Source: Gammaproteobacteria bacterium (lineage in GTDB: Bacteria > Pseudomonadota > Gammaproteobacteria > GRL18). Taken from it: a stretch of DNA of 64,000 nucleotides. The stretch lies in assembly GCA_015488755.1 (NCBI GenBank), contig WFNB01000069.1, positions 1-64,000 on the forward strand. The letters are read 5' to 3'. Shown in pieces: positions 32,597-43,374 of this stretch; within the stretch, counting starts at the first letter, position 1; every line of letters starts with the position of its first letter. The translations under genes and the position numbers were made by a program. The notes beneath the pieces were generated by a model. That model saw nothing but the letters and a program-made list of their open reading frames with translations, made no database searches and had not been told where the DNA came from.

Positions 32597-34132
32597 TTAA
32601 GGTATTTTTGATACCGATATATGTGCCACTAAATTATCAATAGTTGCATGCATAACATCTAATAATGGTGCTGGATATAAACCAATAGCCAAAACGGCTA
32701 AGGCTAATAAAAGCATCATAAAGAATTCTCGACCCGACATGTCTTCTAAATGCTCCACCTGCTCATTAGCAATAGCACCGAAGACCACTCGTTTAATCAT
32801 CCATAAGGTATAAGCTGCACCTAAAATTAGGGTAATAGCGGCTAAAAATGCATACCAGAAATTCGCTTTAAAAGCAGCCATAATAACCATGAACTCACCA
32901 ACAAAGCCTGAAGTACCCGGTAAGCCGGCATTGGCCATGGCAAAAAAGACAGCGAAGCTTGCAAAAGCAGGCATGGTATTGACCACACCACCATAATCTT
33001 TGATCATACGTGAGTGCATCCGATCATATAAAACGCCAACACTCAAAAACATGGCCGCTGAAATAAAGCCATGGGAAATCATTTGCACCATGGCACCTTC
33101 AAGCCCCAGAACGGCACCCGATGCAGAGCCGGTATTATCAGTAATTTTCCATAGTAAAAAGAAGCCCAACGTGACAAAGCCCATATGAGAGATGGATGAA
33201 TAAGCAATCAGCTTCTTCATATCAGCTTGAACCAGAGCCACAAAGCCAATATAAACAATGGCAATTAATGATAAAAGAATGACCAACCAGTCCAGTGTCA
33301 TACTGGCATCAGGAGTAATAGGCAAACTAAAACGGACGAAACCATAACCACCAAGCTTTAGCATAATAGCCGCAAGAACGACTGAACCACCGGTGGGTGC
33401 TTCAACGTGAGCATCTGGCAACCATGTATGAACAGGCCACATCGGTACTTTTACGGCAAAAGCCAGTAAAAATGATAAAAAGATCAGTATTTGAGCATTC
33501 AAAGCAAGGGGTAGTTTATGTAAGTCTTGAATATTAAATGTACCTACACCATTGACATCTGCTGCGTGCATATACAGATATAATAAGGAGATAAGCATTA
33601 ATACAGAACCTAAAAAGGTATAGAGGAAAAATTTAATGGTCGCATAAACACGGTTGGGACCACCCCATATACCAATAATAACAAACATAGGGATCAATAA
33701 GGCTTCCCAAAACACATAAAACAGCATGGCATCCATTGCTGCAAACGTACCAATCATCAAACCTTCAAGAATTAAAAAAGCCGCCATATACTGTGCTGTT
33801 TTATAGCTAATAACTTCCCAGCCAGCAATGATCACAATCACACTAATAAAGGTAGTTAAAACAATCAATGGCATAGAAATACCATCAATACCAATATGAT
33901 AATTAATATGGAAAGTCGTGATCCAAGGTATTAATTCTTCAAATTGCATACTAGCAAGACTGCTATCAAATTGCGTATACAATGGAATAGATAGAGCAAG
34001 TGTCACTAATGAAACCAATAAGGATAAGACTTTTGCTTCGATACTGTTTTTACTACCTGTTGCCAGCACCAGCATCCCACCAATGATGGGAGTCCAAATC
34101 ACCAGACTCAATAACGGCAAATTTGAAAACAT
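32597..34132 (-). CDS. nuoM: NADH-quinone oxidoreductase subunit M
   Basis: The 511-residue antiporter-like subunit of complex I pumps protons in the membrane arm. Signatures are EALLIPMFVIIGIWGG, KFFLYTFLGSVLML, then KVPMWPVHTWLPDAHVEAPT and KLIAYSSISHMGF. The conserved Glu of EALLIPMF and Lys residues in broken helices are present. Length is normal. It lies between nuoL and nuoN, with 138 bp separating it from nuoL, which leaves room for an internal site but shows no clear promoter. Confidence 0.97.
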   Translation of the reverse strand: MFSNLPLLSLVIWTPIIGGMLVLATGSKNSIEAKVLSLLVSLVTLALSIPLYTQFDSSLASMQFEELIPWITTFHINYHIGIDGISMPLIVLTTFISVIVIIAGWEVISYKTAQYMAAFLILEGLMIGTFAAMDAMLFYVFWEALLIPMFVIIGIWGGPNRVYATIKFFLYTFLGSVLMLISLLYLYMHAADVNGVGTFNIQDLHKLPLALNAQILIFLSFLLAFAVKVPMWPVHTWLPDAHVEAPTGGSVVLAAIMLKLGGYGFVRFSLPITPDASMTLDWLVILLSLIAIVYIGFVALVQADMKKLIAYSSISHMGFVTLGFFLLWKITDNTGSASGAVLGLEGAMVQMISHGFISAAMFLSVGVLYDRMHSRMIKDYGGVVNTMPAFASFAVFFAMANAGLPGTSGFVGEFMVIMAAFKANFWYAFLAAITLILGAAYTLWMIKRVVFGAIANEQVEHLEDMSGREFFMMLLLALAVLAIGLYPAPLLDVMHATIDNLVAHISVSKIP

Positions 34133-34270
34133 GAATAAACTACCCTTTTCTAAAATCTTTGTTATAAGCCTTTACCTAACAAGGCTAAAAGCTCTTTAAT
34201 TTATTGAAGTCTCTATTTCTTAATGTGTAACACTTCAATAGACGTATAATTCGTACTCTCTTAAAAAAAT

Positions 34271-36238
34271 CTAAAAAACAGCCAAGGCCAACAAGCCGAT
34301 TAAACCTAAAATCATGGCAAAAGCATAGTGATATAAATAACCTGTTTGTACCTGCCTAATAATTGATGAAAACCAAGCAACACTTTTGGCTGACCCATTC
34401 ACGACAAAACCATCAATGATCATAATATCACCAAATTTGGACAGCACATGACCAATACCACGGGTGCCTCCAGCAATCACTTTTTCATTAAAGGCATCAA
34501 AACCATACTTATTATCAAGAATGTCATAAATTAAACCAAAGGAATTTTTAATTTTTGCTGGCCATTCTGGTCGTTTCATGTATAAAACCCAAGCCGTAGC
34601 AATACCAGCCACCATTAAGAAGAAAGGAGCTGAGGTCACACCATGTAGTACCATCGCCATTGGACCGTGATACTCTTCTTTTAAATGCCCTAAAACATCA
34701 TGCCCATGTTGCACAAAGACCACATTACTAAAATAATCACCATATAAAACGCTGGATATGGTCATACCACCAATAATAACCGAAGGAATTGCCAATAAAA
34801 CTAAAGGCACGGTGACCACCCAAGGGGATTCTTTTAAGTGAGCCTTTGTATGCTGATCCATTCTTTCTCGACCATGAAAAACAATAAAGAAAAGCCTTAA
34901 ACTATACAGAGCGGTAATAAATACGCCCGCTAAAACAGCATAATAGGCAAAGTCTGAGCCGACAAGATGTGATGCATGAACGGCTTCAATAATGCTGTCT
35001 TTAGAAAAGAAGCCTGAAAAACCAGGAAAGCCAATCAAAGCCAAAGTGCCCAGTAGTGACGTCCAGTAAGTGATTGGCATATATTTCTTGAGACCGCCCA
35101 TCTGACGAATATCCTGAACATGATGCATACCAATAATGACCGAACCTGCGGCTAAGAATAATAAGGCTTTAAAGAAGGCATGGGTCATTAGGTGAAACAC
35201 TGCTGCTGAATAAGCTGAAGCCCCAAGAGCAACCGTCATATAACCAAGTTGTGATAGGGTTGAGTAGGCCACAACACGCTTAATGTCATTCTGGATAACA
35301 CCCAAGAAACCCATAAATAATGCGGTAATTGCACCAATAACCATAATGAATGATAAGGCTGTTTCTGATAATTCAAACAGGGGCGACATTCTCGTGACCA
35401 TAAAGATACCTGCCGTTACCATGGTCGCTGCATGAATCAGTGCCGAAATAGGTGTAGGACCTTCCATGGAATCGGGTAACCATACATGCAAGGGCACCTG
35501 AGCAGATTTACCCATTGCACCAATGAACAATAAGATACACATAAGAGTCATCATTGACCATTGTGAACCGGGGATAATTTCTATCATTAAGTCTGCTTTA
35601 GAATTTGCCATAGAAAATACATCAGCATAATCCAAGGTATTAAACACCATAAGTACCGCAGCGATACCTAGAATAAAACCAAAGTCACCCACTCTATTAA
35701 CTAAAAATGCTTTCATATTAGCAAAGATGGCACTTTCTTTTTGGTAGTAAAAACCAATTAATAAATAAGAAACAAGGCCGACTGCTTCCCAACCGAAGAA
35801 TAACTGTAGAAAGTTATTCGACATAACTAACATATACATAGAAAAGGTAAATAGGGAAATATAGCTAAAGAAGCGTTTATAGCCTGGATCTTCTTGCATA
35901 TAACCAATGGTGTATAAATGCACCATCAAAGAAACAAAGCTAACGACGAGTAGCATCATAGAGGTAAGATTATCCACTAAGAAACCTATTTCAAAGCGAA
36001 TACCATCACTCACTAGCCATGTATAAACGGTTTCGTTATAGACTTGAGCATCATCAAAGGCAAAGTACTTAAAAACAAAGACGGCCAAAATAAATGACAG
36101 ACCAACACCGGCAATTGTCACCGTATGCGCCACCGCTCGACTAATGTAGGTATTAAAAATACCAGCGATAATAGAGCCAATTAGCGGCGCTAAAACAATG
36201 GCAAGGTAAACAGATGAGTCGCTATAATTTTCAAACAC
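34271..36238 (-). CDS. nuoL: NADH-quinone oxidoreductase subunit L
   Basis: The 655-residue subunit is the most distal proton pump of complex I. GWEAVGLVSYLLIGFYYQ, KAFLVNRVGDFGFILG, KSAQVPLHVWLPDSMEGPTP and KRVVAYSTLSQLGYM are signature segments, each with charged residues in membrane helices. The C-terminal 150 residues include the long amphipathic helix along the membrane arm and a final anchor. Length is close to other gammaproteobacterial NuoL. The gap from nuoK is 4 bp. Confidence 0.97.
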   Translation of the reverse strand: MFENYSDSSVYLAIVLAPLIGSIIAGIFNTYISRAVAHTVTIAGVGLSFILAVFVFKYFAFDDAQVYNETVYTWLVSDGIRFEIGFLVDNLTSMMLLVVSFVSLMVHLYTIGYMQEDPGYKRFFSYISLFTFSMYMLVMSNNFLQLFFGWEAVGLVSYLLIGFYYQKESAIFANMKAFLVNRVGDFGFILGIAAVLMVFNTLDYADVFSMANSKADLMIEIIPGSQWSMMTLMCILLFIGAMGKSAQVPLHVWLPDSMEGPTPISALIHAATMVTAGIFMVTRMSPLFELSETALSFIMVIGAITALFMGFLGVIQNDIKRVVAYSTLSQLGYMTVALGASAYSAAVFHLMTHAFFKALLFLAAGSVIIGMHHVQDIRQMGGLKKYMPITYWTSLLGTLALIGFPGFSGFFSKDSIIEAVHASHLVGSDFAYYAVLAGVFITALYSLRLFFIVFHGRERMDQHTKAHLKESPWVVTVPLVLLAIPSVIIGGMTISSVLYGDYFSNVVFVQHGHDVLGHLKEEYHGPMAMVLHGVTSAPFFLMVAGIATAWVLYMKRPEWPAKIKNSFGLIYDILDNKYGFDAFNEKVIAGGTRGIGHVLSKFGDIMIIDGFVVNGSAKSVAWFSSIIRQVQTGYLYHYAFAMILGLIGLLALAVF

Positions 36239-36242
36239 TGGA

Positions 36243-36548
36243 TCAACCCTTCAATGTATCAAGTTCTTCAACATTAATTGTTCGTTTATTTCTAAACAAC
36301 ACAACTAAAATTGCTAAACCAATTGCAGCTTCTGCCGCAGCAACGGTAAGAATAAAGAAAACAAATACCTGCCCTGCGGTATCATTTAGGAAATATGAAA
36401 AGGCTATAAAATTGGTATTAACCGCTAATAGCATCAGTTCAACACACATTAATAAGATAATAACGTTTTTACGATTAATAAAAACGCCAGCCAAACTAAT
36501 AGAGAAGATAATAGCGCTAAGCACTAAAAAATGAGTCAATGTCAGCAT
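36243..36548 (-). CDS. nuoK: NADH-quinone oxidoreductase subunit K
   Basis: The 101-residue protein has three membrane helices. Glu residues within helices 2 and 3 ([15 protein letters not shown] and [13 protein letters not shown]) are the conserved acids of the proton path next to the quinone channel. Length and motifs match NuoK exactly. Its start overlaps the nuoJ stop by one base and nuoL follows 4 bp later, so J, K and L are tightly coupled. Confidence 0.97.
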   Translation of the reverse strand: MLTLTHFLVLSAIIFSISLAGVFINRKNVIILLMCVELMLLAVNTNFIAFSYFLNDTAGQVFVFFILTVAAAEAAIGLAILVVLFRNKRTINVEELDTLKG

Positions 36549-37189
36549 TATTTTTCTCCCTCTGAGCCCGTAGTTTTCTTGGCAAGTGAATATTTTCTTG
36601 CTTGTGCGTCCACTTTAACAACACGTAAGCGATCAGCACTTTTAAGCGCCACTTGTTCTTCGATTTTCTGGTGGCGAGTATTCGGACGACGTCTTAAGGT
36701 AAGGCTAATAGCTGCCACAATGCCAACAAGGAGAATGACCGCAGCAATTTCAAATGAATAGACATAATCCGTATAAAGAACCTGACCTAGTGCTGACACA
36801 TTACTATAGTCACTGGCATGACGTTCAGGAATGGCAAATTTATCAATGCCAAACTGTTCACTACCAACAACCATAAAGATCATAGTGAACATGGCCAAAG
36901 CAACAATAATAGCGAACGGTAGGTTGCGTACAAAACCTTTTTTAAGTTCTGCTAGATTAATGTCCAACATCATGACAACAAATAAGAAAAGCACCATAAC
37001 AGCGCCGACATAAACAATGATCAAAATGACAGCTAAAAATTCCGCCTCAAGTAACAACCAGACGGCTGCTGATGAGAAGAAGGTTAACACTAAAAAAAAT
37101 GCGGCTCTCACAGGGTTATGTACTGTCACCACCATTAAGGCAGACAGAATCATAAAAGCTGAAAAAACATAAAAAACAATGGTTTCCAT
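36548..37189 (-). CDS. nuoJ: NADH-quinone oxidoreductase subunit J
   Basis: The 213-residue membrane subunit shows the NuoJ signature: [38 protein letters not shown] and FVVMMLDI, which holds the pi-bulge helix thought to couple quinone chemistry to pumping. Five helices are followed by a charged cytoplasmic tail from about 165 with many Arg and Lys. That tail is somewhat longer than in some relatives and ends TTGSEGEK. It overlaps nuoK by one base. Confidence 0.96.
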   Translation of the reverse strand: METIVFYVFSAFMILSALMVVTVHNPVRAAFFLVLTFFSSAAVWLLLEAEFLAVILIIVYVGAVMVLFLFVVMMLDINLAELKKGFVRNLPFAIIVALAMFTMIFMVVGSEQFGIDKFAIPERHASDYSNVSALGQVLYTDYVYSFEIAAVILLVGIVAAISLTLRRRPNTRHQKIEEQVALKSADRLRVVKVDAQARKYSLAKKTTGSEGEK

Positions 37190-37312
37190 AAACTATAATC
37201 CACGCTGGGCAGTGTTAGTCTGCCTATTCAATATTCTTTAAAGTTCAATTACTTATTTTACCGCACTGCTTACTATTACCTTGCAACTTCTCATGCAAAT
37301 GAAATATCGGGC

Positions 37313-37807
37313 TTAACGATAAGAAGCATCTTGTGCCCTATCAGCAGCAATTTGCTCTTCATATTTATCACCAATAGCCAGTAAACGCTCTTTGGTCATA
37401 TACAAATCACTACGCTCTTCACCATGGTATTCAAAAATCCGTGTTTCAACTATTGAGTCCACTGGGCAAGATTCTTCACAAAAGCCACAAAAAATACATT
37501 TAGTTAGATCAATATCATAGCTTTTTGTTCGACGGGTACCATCTTCACGCTCTTCAGATTCAATACTAATTGCCAATGCAGGACAAATTGCCTCACAGAG
37601 TTTACAGGCGATACAACGCTCTTCACCATTAGCATAACGACGCTGGGCATGAAGACCACGAAAACGAAATGATTGGGGGGTCTTTTCTTCTGGATATTGA
37701 ACCGTTATTTTCTTTTTAAAAAGGTAACGTCCTGTGACACTAAGCCCTTTAAATAACTCCGCCAGAAAAAGGCTATTAAAAAATTGAGTCAATGGCTTCA
37801 CAGGCAT
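37313..37807 (-). CDS. nuoI: NADH-quinone oxidoreductase subunit I
   Basis: The 164-residue ferredoxin-like subunit carries two 4Fe-4S sites: [16 protein letters not shown] and [16 protein letters not shown]. These hold clusters N6a and N6b, which pass electrons toward N2 in NuoB. The N-terminal helix ([14 protein letters not shown]) lies on the membrane surface. Both CX2CX2CX3CP motifs are complete. It lies between nuoH and nuoJ with gaps of 109 and 123 bp. Confidence 0.97.
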   Translation of the reverse strand: MPVKPLTQFFNSLFLAELFKGLSVTGRYLFKKKITVQYPEEKTPQSFRFRGLHAQRRYANGEERCIACKLCEAICPALAISIESEEREDGTRRTKSYDIDLTKCIFCGFCEESCPVDSIVETRIFEYHGEERSDLYMTKERLLAIGDKYEEQIAADRAQDASYR

Positions 37808-37916
37808 CTCCTTACATAAAGAGTCTTAATCAAGGCGGTCTTTGTCACTACTATTTCCAAAATACTTGCTCCAAGATACTCATTCTAGCTATTATTACAC
37901 CCAAATACACCTTGCT

Positions 37917-38972
37917 TTATCCTTTCACAAACCAAGGTGATAATTCGCCATAATACATAATACCCACGACATAAATCCAAACAATGGTAACAGGGATAAA
38001 GACTTTCCAACCTAAGCGCATGATTTGATCATAGCGATAGCGAGGAAAAGTTGCTCTAAACCATAAGAATAAAAACATAAAGATAGCGGTTTTACTTAAC
38101 AACCAAACAATACTCGAAGTGGCTAAAAAGCTTGACCCTAAGCCCAAAAACTCAATACCATCAAAGGGTGACAACCAACCGCCCATAAATAATAGCGCTG
38201 CCATAATAGAAATCAGGATCATATTGGCATATTCAGCTAAAAAGAATATGGCAAATAAAATCCCTGAATATTCCACATGGAAACCGGCAACAATTTCAGA
38301 CTCACCTTCTGCCACATCAAATGGAGCTCGGTTTGTCTCAGCCACGCCAGAAATAAAGTAAATCACAAACAAAGGCAATAAAGGCCACATATACCAACCC
38401 CAAATACCACTACCACTTTGGCCGCCAACAATATCTCCAATATTAAGACTTCGAGCAGCCATAACAACACCAACTAAGGCAAAACCCATGGCAATCTCGT
38501 AAGAGACAACTTGCGCAGCAGTTCTCAGGGTACTCATAATTGCATATTTTGAATTAGATGACCAACCTGCCAGAATAACGCCATAAACACCGATAGAGGT
38601 CATGGCCAAAATGTAAAGCAAGGCCACATTAATATCTGCAAGCACCATTTCAGCACCAAACGGAACCACGGCCCATGCGGCTAATGCGGTTGAAATTGCG
38701 AGCGTAGGCGCAATAGTAAATAAGACTTTATTAGCGCCAGAAGGAAAGATGATTTCCTTAAACATAAGTTTCATGGCATCTGCAATGGGTTGTAACCAAC
38801 CTCTTGGGCCAACACGATTGGGTCCAATACGCACTTGCATATAACCAATGACTTTTCGTTCCGCATAGGTGAAATAAGCAACCGTTAATAATAAAGGGAC
38901 TAGGATCACAATGATCTTAAGTAATATATTAATCACGGGTATTTCATAAATGGATAAAATCAGATCGACCAA
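37917..38972 (-). CDS. nuoH: NADH-quinone oxidoreductase subunit H
   Basis: The 351-residue membrane subunit helps form the quinone site of complex I. Signatures are [20 protein letters not shown] near residue 38, the [11 protein letters not shown] segment, and [20 protein letters not shown] with its cluster of acids at the start of the proton route. Eight helices are expected and length is normal. It follows nuoG by 100 bp. Confidence 0.97.
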   Translation of the reverse strand: MVDLILSIYEIPVINILLKIIVILVPLLLTVAYFTYAERKVIGYMQVRIGPNRVGPRGWLQPIADAMKLMFKEIIFPSGANKVLFTIAPTLAISTALAAWAVVPFGAEMVLADINVALLYILAMTSIGVYGVILAGWSSNSKYAIMSTLRTAAQVVSYEIAMGFALVGVVMAARSLNIGDIVGGQSGSGIWGWYMWPLLPLFVIYFISGVAETNRAPFDVAEGESEIVAGFHVEYSGILFAIFFLAEYANMILISIMAALLFMGGWLSPFDGIEFLGLGSSFLATSSIVWLLSKTAIFMFLFLWFRATFPRYRYDQIMRLGWKVFIPVTIVWIYVVGIMYYGELSPWFVKG

Positions 38973-39072
38973 AATTTGCTCCGCTTAATTCGCTATTTCT
39001 TAATTTAAGAAAACTTAATCTAAGAAAAAAAATAGTTACGTTGTTACTATGCGTTTTTATGTTTTTGTACTT

Positions 39073-41463
39073 TTACGTTTTTGCTATTAGCTCAATGGTA
39101 TCAAAGCCACCACCAAGGCTTACTGCTGCGCTACTTGCCGCTGGCAGGTAAACGCAATTATCTGCAATATTATCATCAATTTTTATCACCACATCGGTAC
39201 TCGTATCATCTTGTTTTGCTATAACGCTCTGACCCTCTTCAAGCTTAAGTTTTTTTGCTAAAGAAGAATTCAAGCAAGCATAATCAATCTGAGCATCTTG
39301 GGTTTTTTGTAACGCTGTTGCTCTGCGCGTAAAGGCATCAACATTATAAATTGATAATTCTGCAAGGCGTTGAATACCCGTTGTTTGGGCACTGATATTT
39401 TCAGGACATGTCCAAGCAACTGTATTTGTTTTTGTATCTGTTACACAGTGATTATCAGCCACACCCAAGGTGGACTTAAGCTCACTAATAATATCTTCTG
39501 ATGTCTGATAGTCAAAGCCATCGAGGTTAAATAAATTACCCATCACTCTGAGTACTTTCCAACCCGGCTTTGATAAGCCGTTTATTTTGCTGGCAGCACG
39601 GAAGCTTTGCCATGTACCATCAACATTAATTAGGGTACCCGATGCCTCTGCCACCGCTGAAATAGGCAGTATCACATGACTGTATGTCTTCATGGTATCA
39701 GTGACAAAGGAATTCAGTGAGACCACAAACTCAGCATTAGTCAGAGCAGTCATTGCCTGTGTAGGTGCATCAACATCATACTCTGGCTCAATACCATAGA
39801 GCACATAAGCTTTTAGCTTTTGCTCGAACATTTGCTGAGTATTAAGACCATTGCTTAGATTATCGTCTGTAGCAAATCGGCGATTTGGCAGTACGGCAGA
39901 CAGATAAGCGCCCGACGTATTCGCACCTGGAGTTAAATAACTTAAAGTAGAGAGTGTTATTTGGGCAATAAAAGAGGCCAACATTCTGATAGCACCATAA
40001 TGAGGCATCGCTTGAGCCAAAGTACCTAGTATAATAGCTGAACGTTCGCCCGCAATTAATTGACTAATGCAGTCATGGTGAGCATCGGTTACTTTAACTG
40101 AAGCAATCAGTGCGCTTAGACCTTCTGGTGCTTCTGCTGAAGAGGCTTCAAGAGCGGCCTTAGCCAGTATTTTTAATTCTTTAAATATCTGTGAAGGAGC
40201 TACAATAAATTGCTCGGCAACAGCAAAATTAAAATCATAACGAACGGGATTTAAAAAGGATATTTGAGCACCTTTCAAACTCGCCTGACGTAATTGATGC
40301 CCCATAATAGGTTGTTCTTTACGAACATTAGAACCAATAAGTAATACCGCCTGCTGTTGTGACACATCTGCAACACGCATCCCCAAGCCTAAAAACTGAG
40401 GGTCTTGGTCTTGAGCACTAAAATCACATTGACGTAGGCGATGATCAATATTATCGCTACCGACACCTCGCATAAGCTTCTGTAGTAAATACATTTCTTC
40501 TGTTGTCACAGAAGGAGAGCACACAGCACCAAGTTGTGAGGTATCTTTTTCAGTAATTGACTTAAGACCATTAACCGCAAATTGTAAGGCTTCGTCCCAA
40601 CTTACTTCTGTCCAATTGCCCGCTTTTTTAATTAGCGGTTTAGTCACGCGATCATCACTATGTAGTGCTTCAAAACTATAGCGATCACGGTCAGATATCC
40701 AAGCATCATTAATGGCATCATTTTGACGGGCAATGACCCGTTTTACCTGACCATTTTTTGTTTGTATATTACAGTTTGAGCCGACACAATCATGACTACC
40801 AATGGCATCATTGCTAGCAAGTTCCCAAACACGATAGGTAAAACGGGATACTTTTGATGTTAATGAACCCACTGGACAGAGATCAATAATATTACCAGAT
40901 AATTCTGAATTGACACTTTTTTCGACATAAGTGCCAATTTCCATCCATTCACCTCGCCCAGTCGCACCAAGCTCCCGCATACCGGCAATTTCTTGGCCAA
41001 AACGTACACAGCGAGTACAGTGGATACAGCGTGATAATTCCGTTGCAATCAGTGGACCAATGTCTTTATCTCTAACAACTCGCTTAATTTCAGTGTATTT
41101 GGAAGAATCACCTCCATAGCCAATAGAAAAATCTTGCAGATCACACTCACCACCCTGATCACAAATAGGACAATCCAGTGGATGATTGATCAGCAAAAAT
41201 TCCATAACAGATTTTTGCGCAGCCAAAGCGTAGGTTGACTTAGTATTCACCACCATGCCATCTGCAACAGGAGTGGCACAAGCAGGCATTGGCTTAGGTG
41301 CCTTTTCCACTTCAACAAGGCACATCCGACAACTGGCTGCAATGGATAGATTTTTATGATAACAGAAACGGGGGATGCTAATGCCAGCCTTATCAGCCGC
41401 TTCAATAAGCATCTGACCTTGCTCAGCTTCAAGCGCTTGACCGTTAATTGTAATAGATACCAT
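39073..41463 (-). CDS. nuoG: NADH-quinone oxidoreductase subunit G
   Basis: The 796-residue iron-sulfur subunit has an N-terminal 2Fe-2S domain (CYHKNLSIAASCRMCLVEVE, then PACATPV), a His-Cys 4Fe-4S domain (HPLDCPICDQGGECDLQD) and a third cluster site (CIHCTRCVRFGQE). A molybdopterin-oxidoreductase-like domain follows, including HDCVGSNC near 225, which has lost its cofactor role in complex I. It carries electrons from NuoF toward NuoI. The C-terminal 350 residues diverge from E. coli more than the rest, which is usual for this subunit. It lies 78 bp after nuoF. Confidence 0.95.
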   Translation of the reverse strand: MVSITINGQALEAEQGQMLIEAADKAGISIPRFCYHKNLSIAASCRMCLVEVEKAPKPMPACATPVADGMVVNTKSTYALAAQKSVMEFLLINHPLDCPICDQGGECDLQDFSIGYGGDSSKYTEIKRVVRDKDIGPLIATELSRCIHCTRCVRFGQEIAGMRELGATGRGEWMEIGTYVEKSVNSELSGNIIDLCPVGSLTSKVSRFTYRVWELASNDAIGSHDCVGSNCNIQTKNGQVKRVIARQNDAINDAWISDRDRYSFEALHSDDRVTKPLIKKAGNWTEVSWDEALQFAVNGLKSITEKDTSQLGAVCSPSVTTEEMYLLQKLMRGVGSDNIDHRLRQCDFSAQDQDPQFLGLGMRVADVSQQQAVLLIGSNVRKEQPIMGHQLRQASLKGAQISFLNPVRYDFNFAVAEQFIVAPSQIFKELKILAKAALEASSAEAPEGLSALIASVKVTDAHHDCISQLIAGERSAIILGTLAQAMPHYGAIRMLASFIAQITLSTLSYLTPGANTSGAYLSAVLPNRRFATDDNLSNGLNTQQMFEQKLKAYVLYGIEPEYDVDAPTQAMTALTNAEFVVSLNSFVTDTMKTYSHVILPISAVAEASGTLINVDGTWQSFRAASKINGLSKPGWKVLRVMGNLFNLDGFDYQTSEDIISELKSTLGVADNHCVTDTKTNTVAWTCPENISAQTTGIQRLAELSIYNVDAFTRRATALQKTQDAQIDYACLNSSLAKKLKLEEGQSVIAKQDDTSTDVVIKIDDNIADNCVYLPAASSAAVSLGGGFDTIELIAKT

Positions 41464-41541
41464 ATTAAATACTCATAAATCCGTCTTTTAAAGAAAGGCT
41501 TGACGCAATGACAGGCCCTACTTTATATGTGTTATTTTATC

Positions 41542-42822
41542 TTACTTACTGCCGGGACCAACCATACATTTCTTATGATCAATATGATATTGAAACTCAT
41601 CCCTATAATGCTTAAGGAAGCCTTTTACTGGCATAGAAGCCGCTTCACCTAGAGCACAAATTGTTCGCCCCATAATATCGCCTGCGACTTTGTCTAGCAA
41701 ATCAATATCTTGCTGCTCTCCATGACCATGCTCAATTCTATGCATCACTCGTGACAACCAACCTGTACCTTCGCGGCAAGGCGTACACTGACCACAGGAC
41801 TCTTCCTGATAAAAATGAGATAAGCGAGCAAGTGCATTTACCATGCACACCTGATCATCTAAAATAATAACCGCACCTGAGCCAAGCATCGAACCTGCGG
41901 CTTGAATGCCGTCATAATCCATAGTGACATCCATCATTTGTTCACCTGGAATCACTGGAGAGGAACTGCCACCAGGGATCACTGCTTTTAGCTTATAGCC
42001 ATCTTTCATGCCACCGCACATTTCTAACAGCTCAGAAAAGGGGGTGCCCATATCAATTTCGTAATTACCAGGACGTTTCACATTACCCGATACGGCAAAT
42101 ATTTTTGTACCGCCATTATTAGGTTTGCCATGTTCCAAAAACCATTGACCACCTTTTTCAATAATAACCGGAATAGAAGCTAAAGTTTCAGTATTATTAA
42201 TCGTTGTAGGCTTACCATATAGACCAAAACCGGCTGGAAAAGGTGGCTTAAAGCGAGGCTGACCTTTCTTACCCTCAATAGATTCTAATAAGGCAGTCTC
42301 TTCACCACAGACATAAGCACCACCACCTAGGTGGGCATGAGCATCAAAATTAAAATCACTACCAAAGAGCTGCTCACCTAAATAGCCTGCTTCTCTGGCT
42401 TCCTTTAGGGCATTATCAAAGCGGCTATAAGGCTCCCAGAACTCGCCACGAATATAGTTGTAGCCGGTGTCTGCACCAATACAATAACCGGCAATAGCCA
42501 TCCCTTCGATAAGTTGGTGTGGATTATAGCGTAAAATATCACGATCTTTACAGGTACCTGGCTCACCCTCATCAGAATTACAAACAATGTACTTTTGCCC
42601 TTCTGATTGGCGTGGCATAAAGCTCCACTTCAATCCTGTAGGAAAGCCTGCACCACCCCGACCTCTTAGTGCCGAGATTTTTACTTGTTCTATAACATCT
42701 TCAGCAGGGATCTTTTCTGTCAGAATCTTTTTCAGTGACTGATAGCCACCTACGCTAAGATAAGATTCTAGCGTCCATGGTTCATCAAGATGCAATGTTC
42801 TAAAACAAACTTCGTTTGCCAT
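41542..42822 (-). CDS. nuoF: NADH-quinone oxidoreductase subunit F
   Basis: The 426-residue subunit binds NADH and FMN and holds cluster N3. [17 protein letters not shown] is the FMN/NADH loop, [13 protein letters not shown] and [17 protein letters not shown] bind nucleotide, and [14 protein letters not shown] plus the later CALGE cysteine bind the 4Fe-4S cluster. All ligands are present. The gene follows nuoE by 57 bp. NADH oxidation at this site feeds the chain in the cytoplasmic arm. Confidence 0.97.
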   Translation of the reverse strand: MANEVCFRTLHLDEPWTLESYLSVGGYQSLKKILTEKIPAEDVIEQVKISALRGRGGAGFPTGLKWSFMPRQSEGQKYIVCNSDEGEPGTCKDRDILRYNPHQLIEGMAIAGYCIGADTGYNYIRGEFWEPYSRFDNALKEAREAGYLGEQLFGSDFNFDAHAHLGGGAYVCGEETALLESIEGKKGQPRFKPPFPAGFGLYGKPTTINNTETLASIPVIIEKGGQWFLEHGKPNNGGTKIFAVSGNVKRPGNYEIDMGTPFSELLEMCGGMKDGYKLKAVIPGGSSSPVIPGEQMMDVTMDYDGIQAAGSMLGSGAVIILDDQVCMVNALARLSHFYQEESCGQCTPCREGTGWLSRVMHRIEHGHGEQQDIDLLDKVAGDIMGRTICALGEAASMPVKGFLKHYRDEFQYHIDHKKCMVGPGSK

Positions 42823-42879
42823 TCAATACTCCGCTTGGTACTTTTTACTATAAGGCATATTTGCTCTCACCTTATCTAT

Positions 42880-43374
42880 TTATTCCAGAGTGTCTAAAAT
42901 CTGGTCAATTTTCTCTGCATCAAGGTTTTCATAATAATGTTCACCAATTTGCATCATAGGTGCACCGGAACACGCACCTAAGCATTCAACTTCTTTTAAA
43001 GTAAAGCGCTGATCGTCAGTGGTTTCACCCATTTTAATGGCCAACTTGTCTTGTAGATGGTTAACAATCTCACCTGAGCCACAGACCATGCAAGAAATAT
43101 TGGTACACACACAAATTTTGTGCTTACCAACAGGCTGGTGCTCATACATTGAATAGAAGGTTGCCACTTCATAGACATGAATTTTATCCATAGCTAAGTA
43201 ATCAGCTACCGCATCCATCAATTCAGTTGTTAACCAACCTCCGTTTTGATCTTGGACAATGCGCAAGGCTGCCATCACAGCAGACTGTTTTTGTTCTACT
43301 GGATATTTAGCTACCCATTGATCAATGTCTTTTTTTGACGCGGTATTAATTAATTCATCGTTTACTTGAGGCAT
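42880..43374 (-). CDS. nuoE: NADH-quinone oxidoreductase subunit E
   Basis: The 164-residue thioredoxin-like subunit binds a 2Fe-2S cluster (N1a) through CTNISCMVC and VECLGACSGAPMM, with the usual CX4-5C and CX3C ligands. EVATFYSMYEHQPVGKH is a conserved stretch in the fold core. N1a sits beside the FMN in NuoF and may act as an electron reserve. The start overlaps the nuoD stop by one base. Confidence 0.96.
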   Translation of the reverse strand: MPQVNDELINTASKKDIDQWVAKYPVEQKQSAVMAALRIVQDQNGGWLTTELMDAVADYLAMDKIHVYEVATFYSMYEHQPVGKHKICVCTNISCMVCGSGEIVNHLQDKLAIKMGETTDDQRFTLKEVECLGACSGAPMMQIGEHYYENLDAEKIDQILDTLE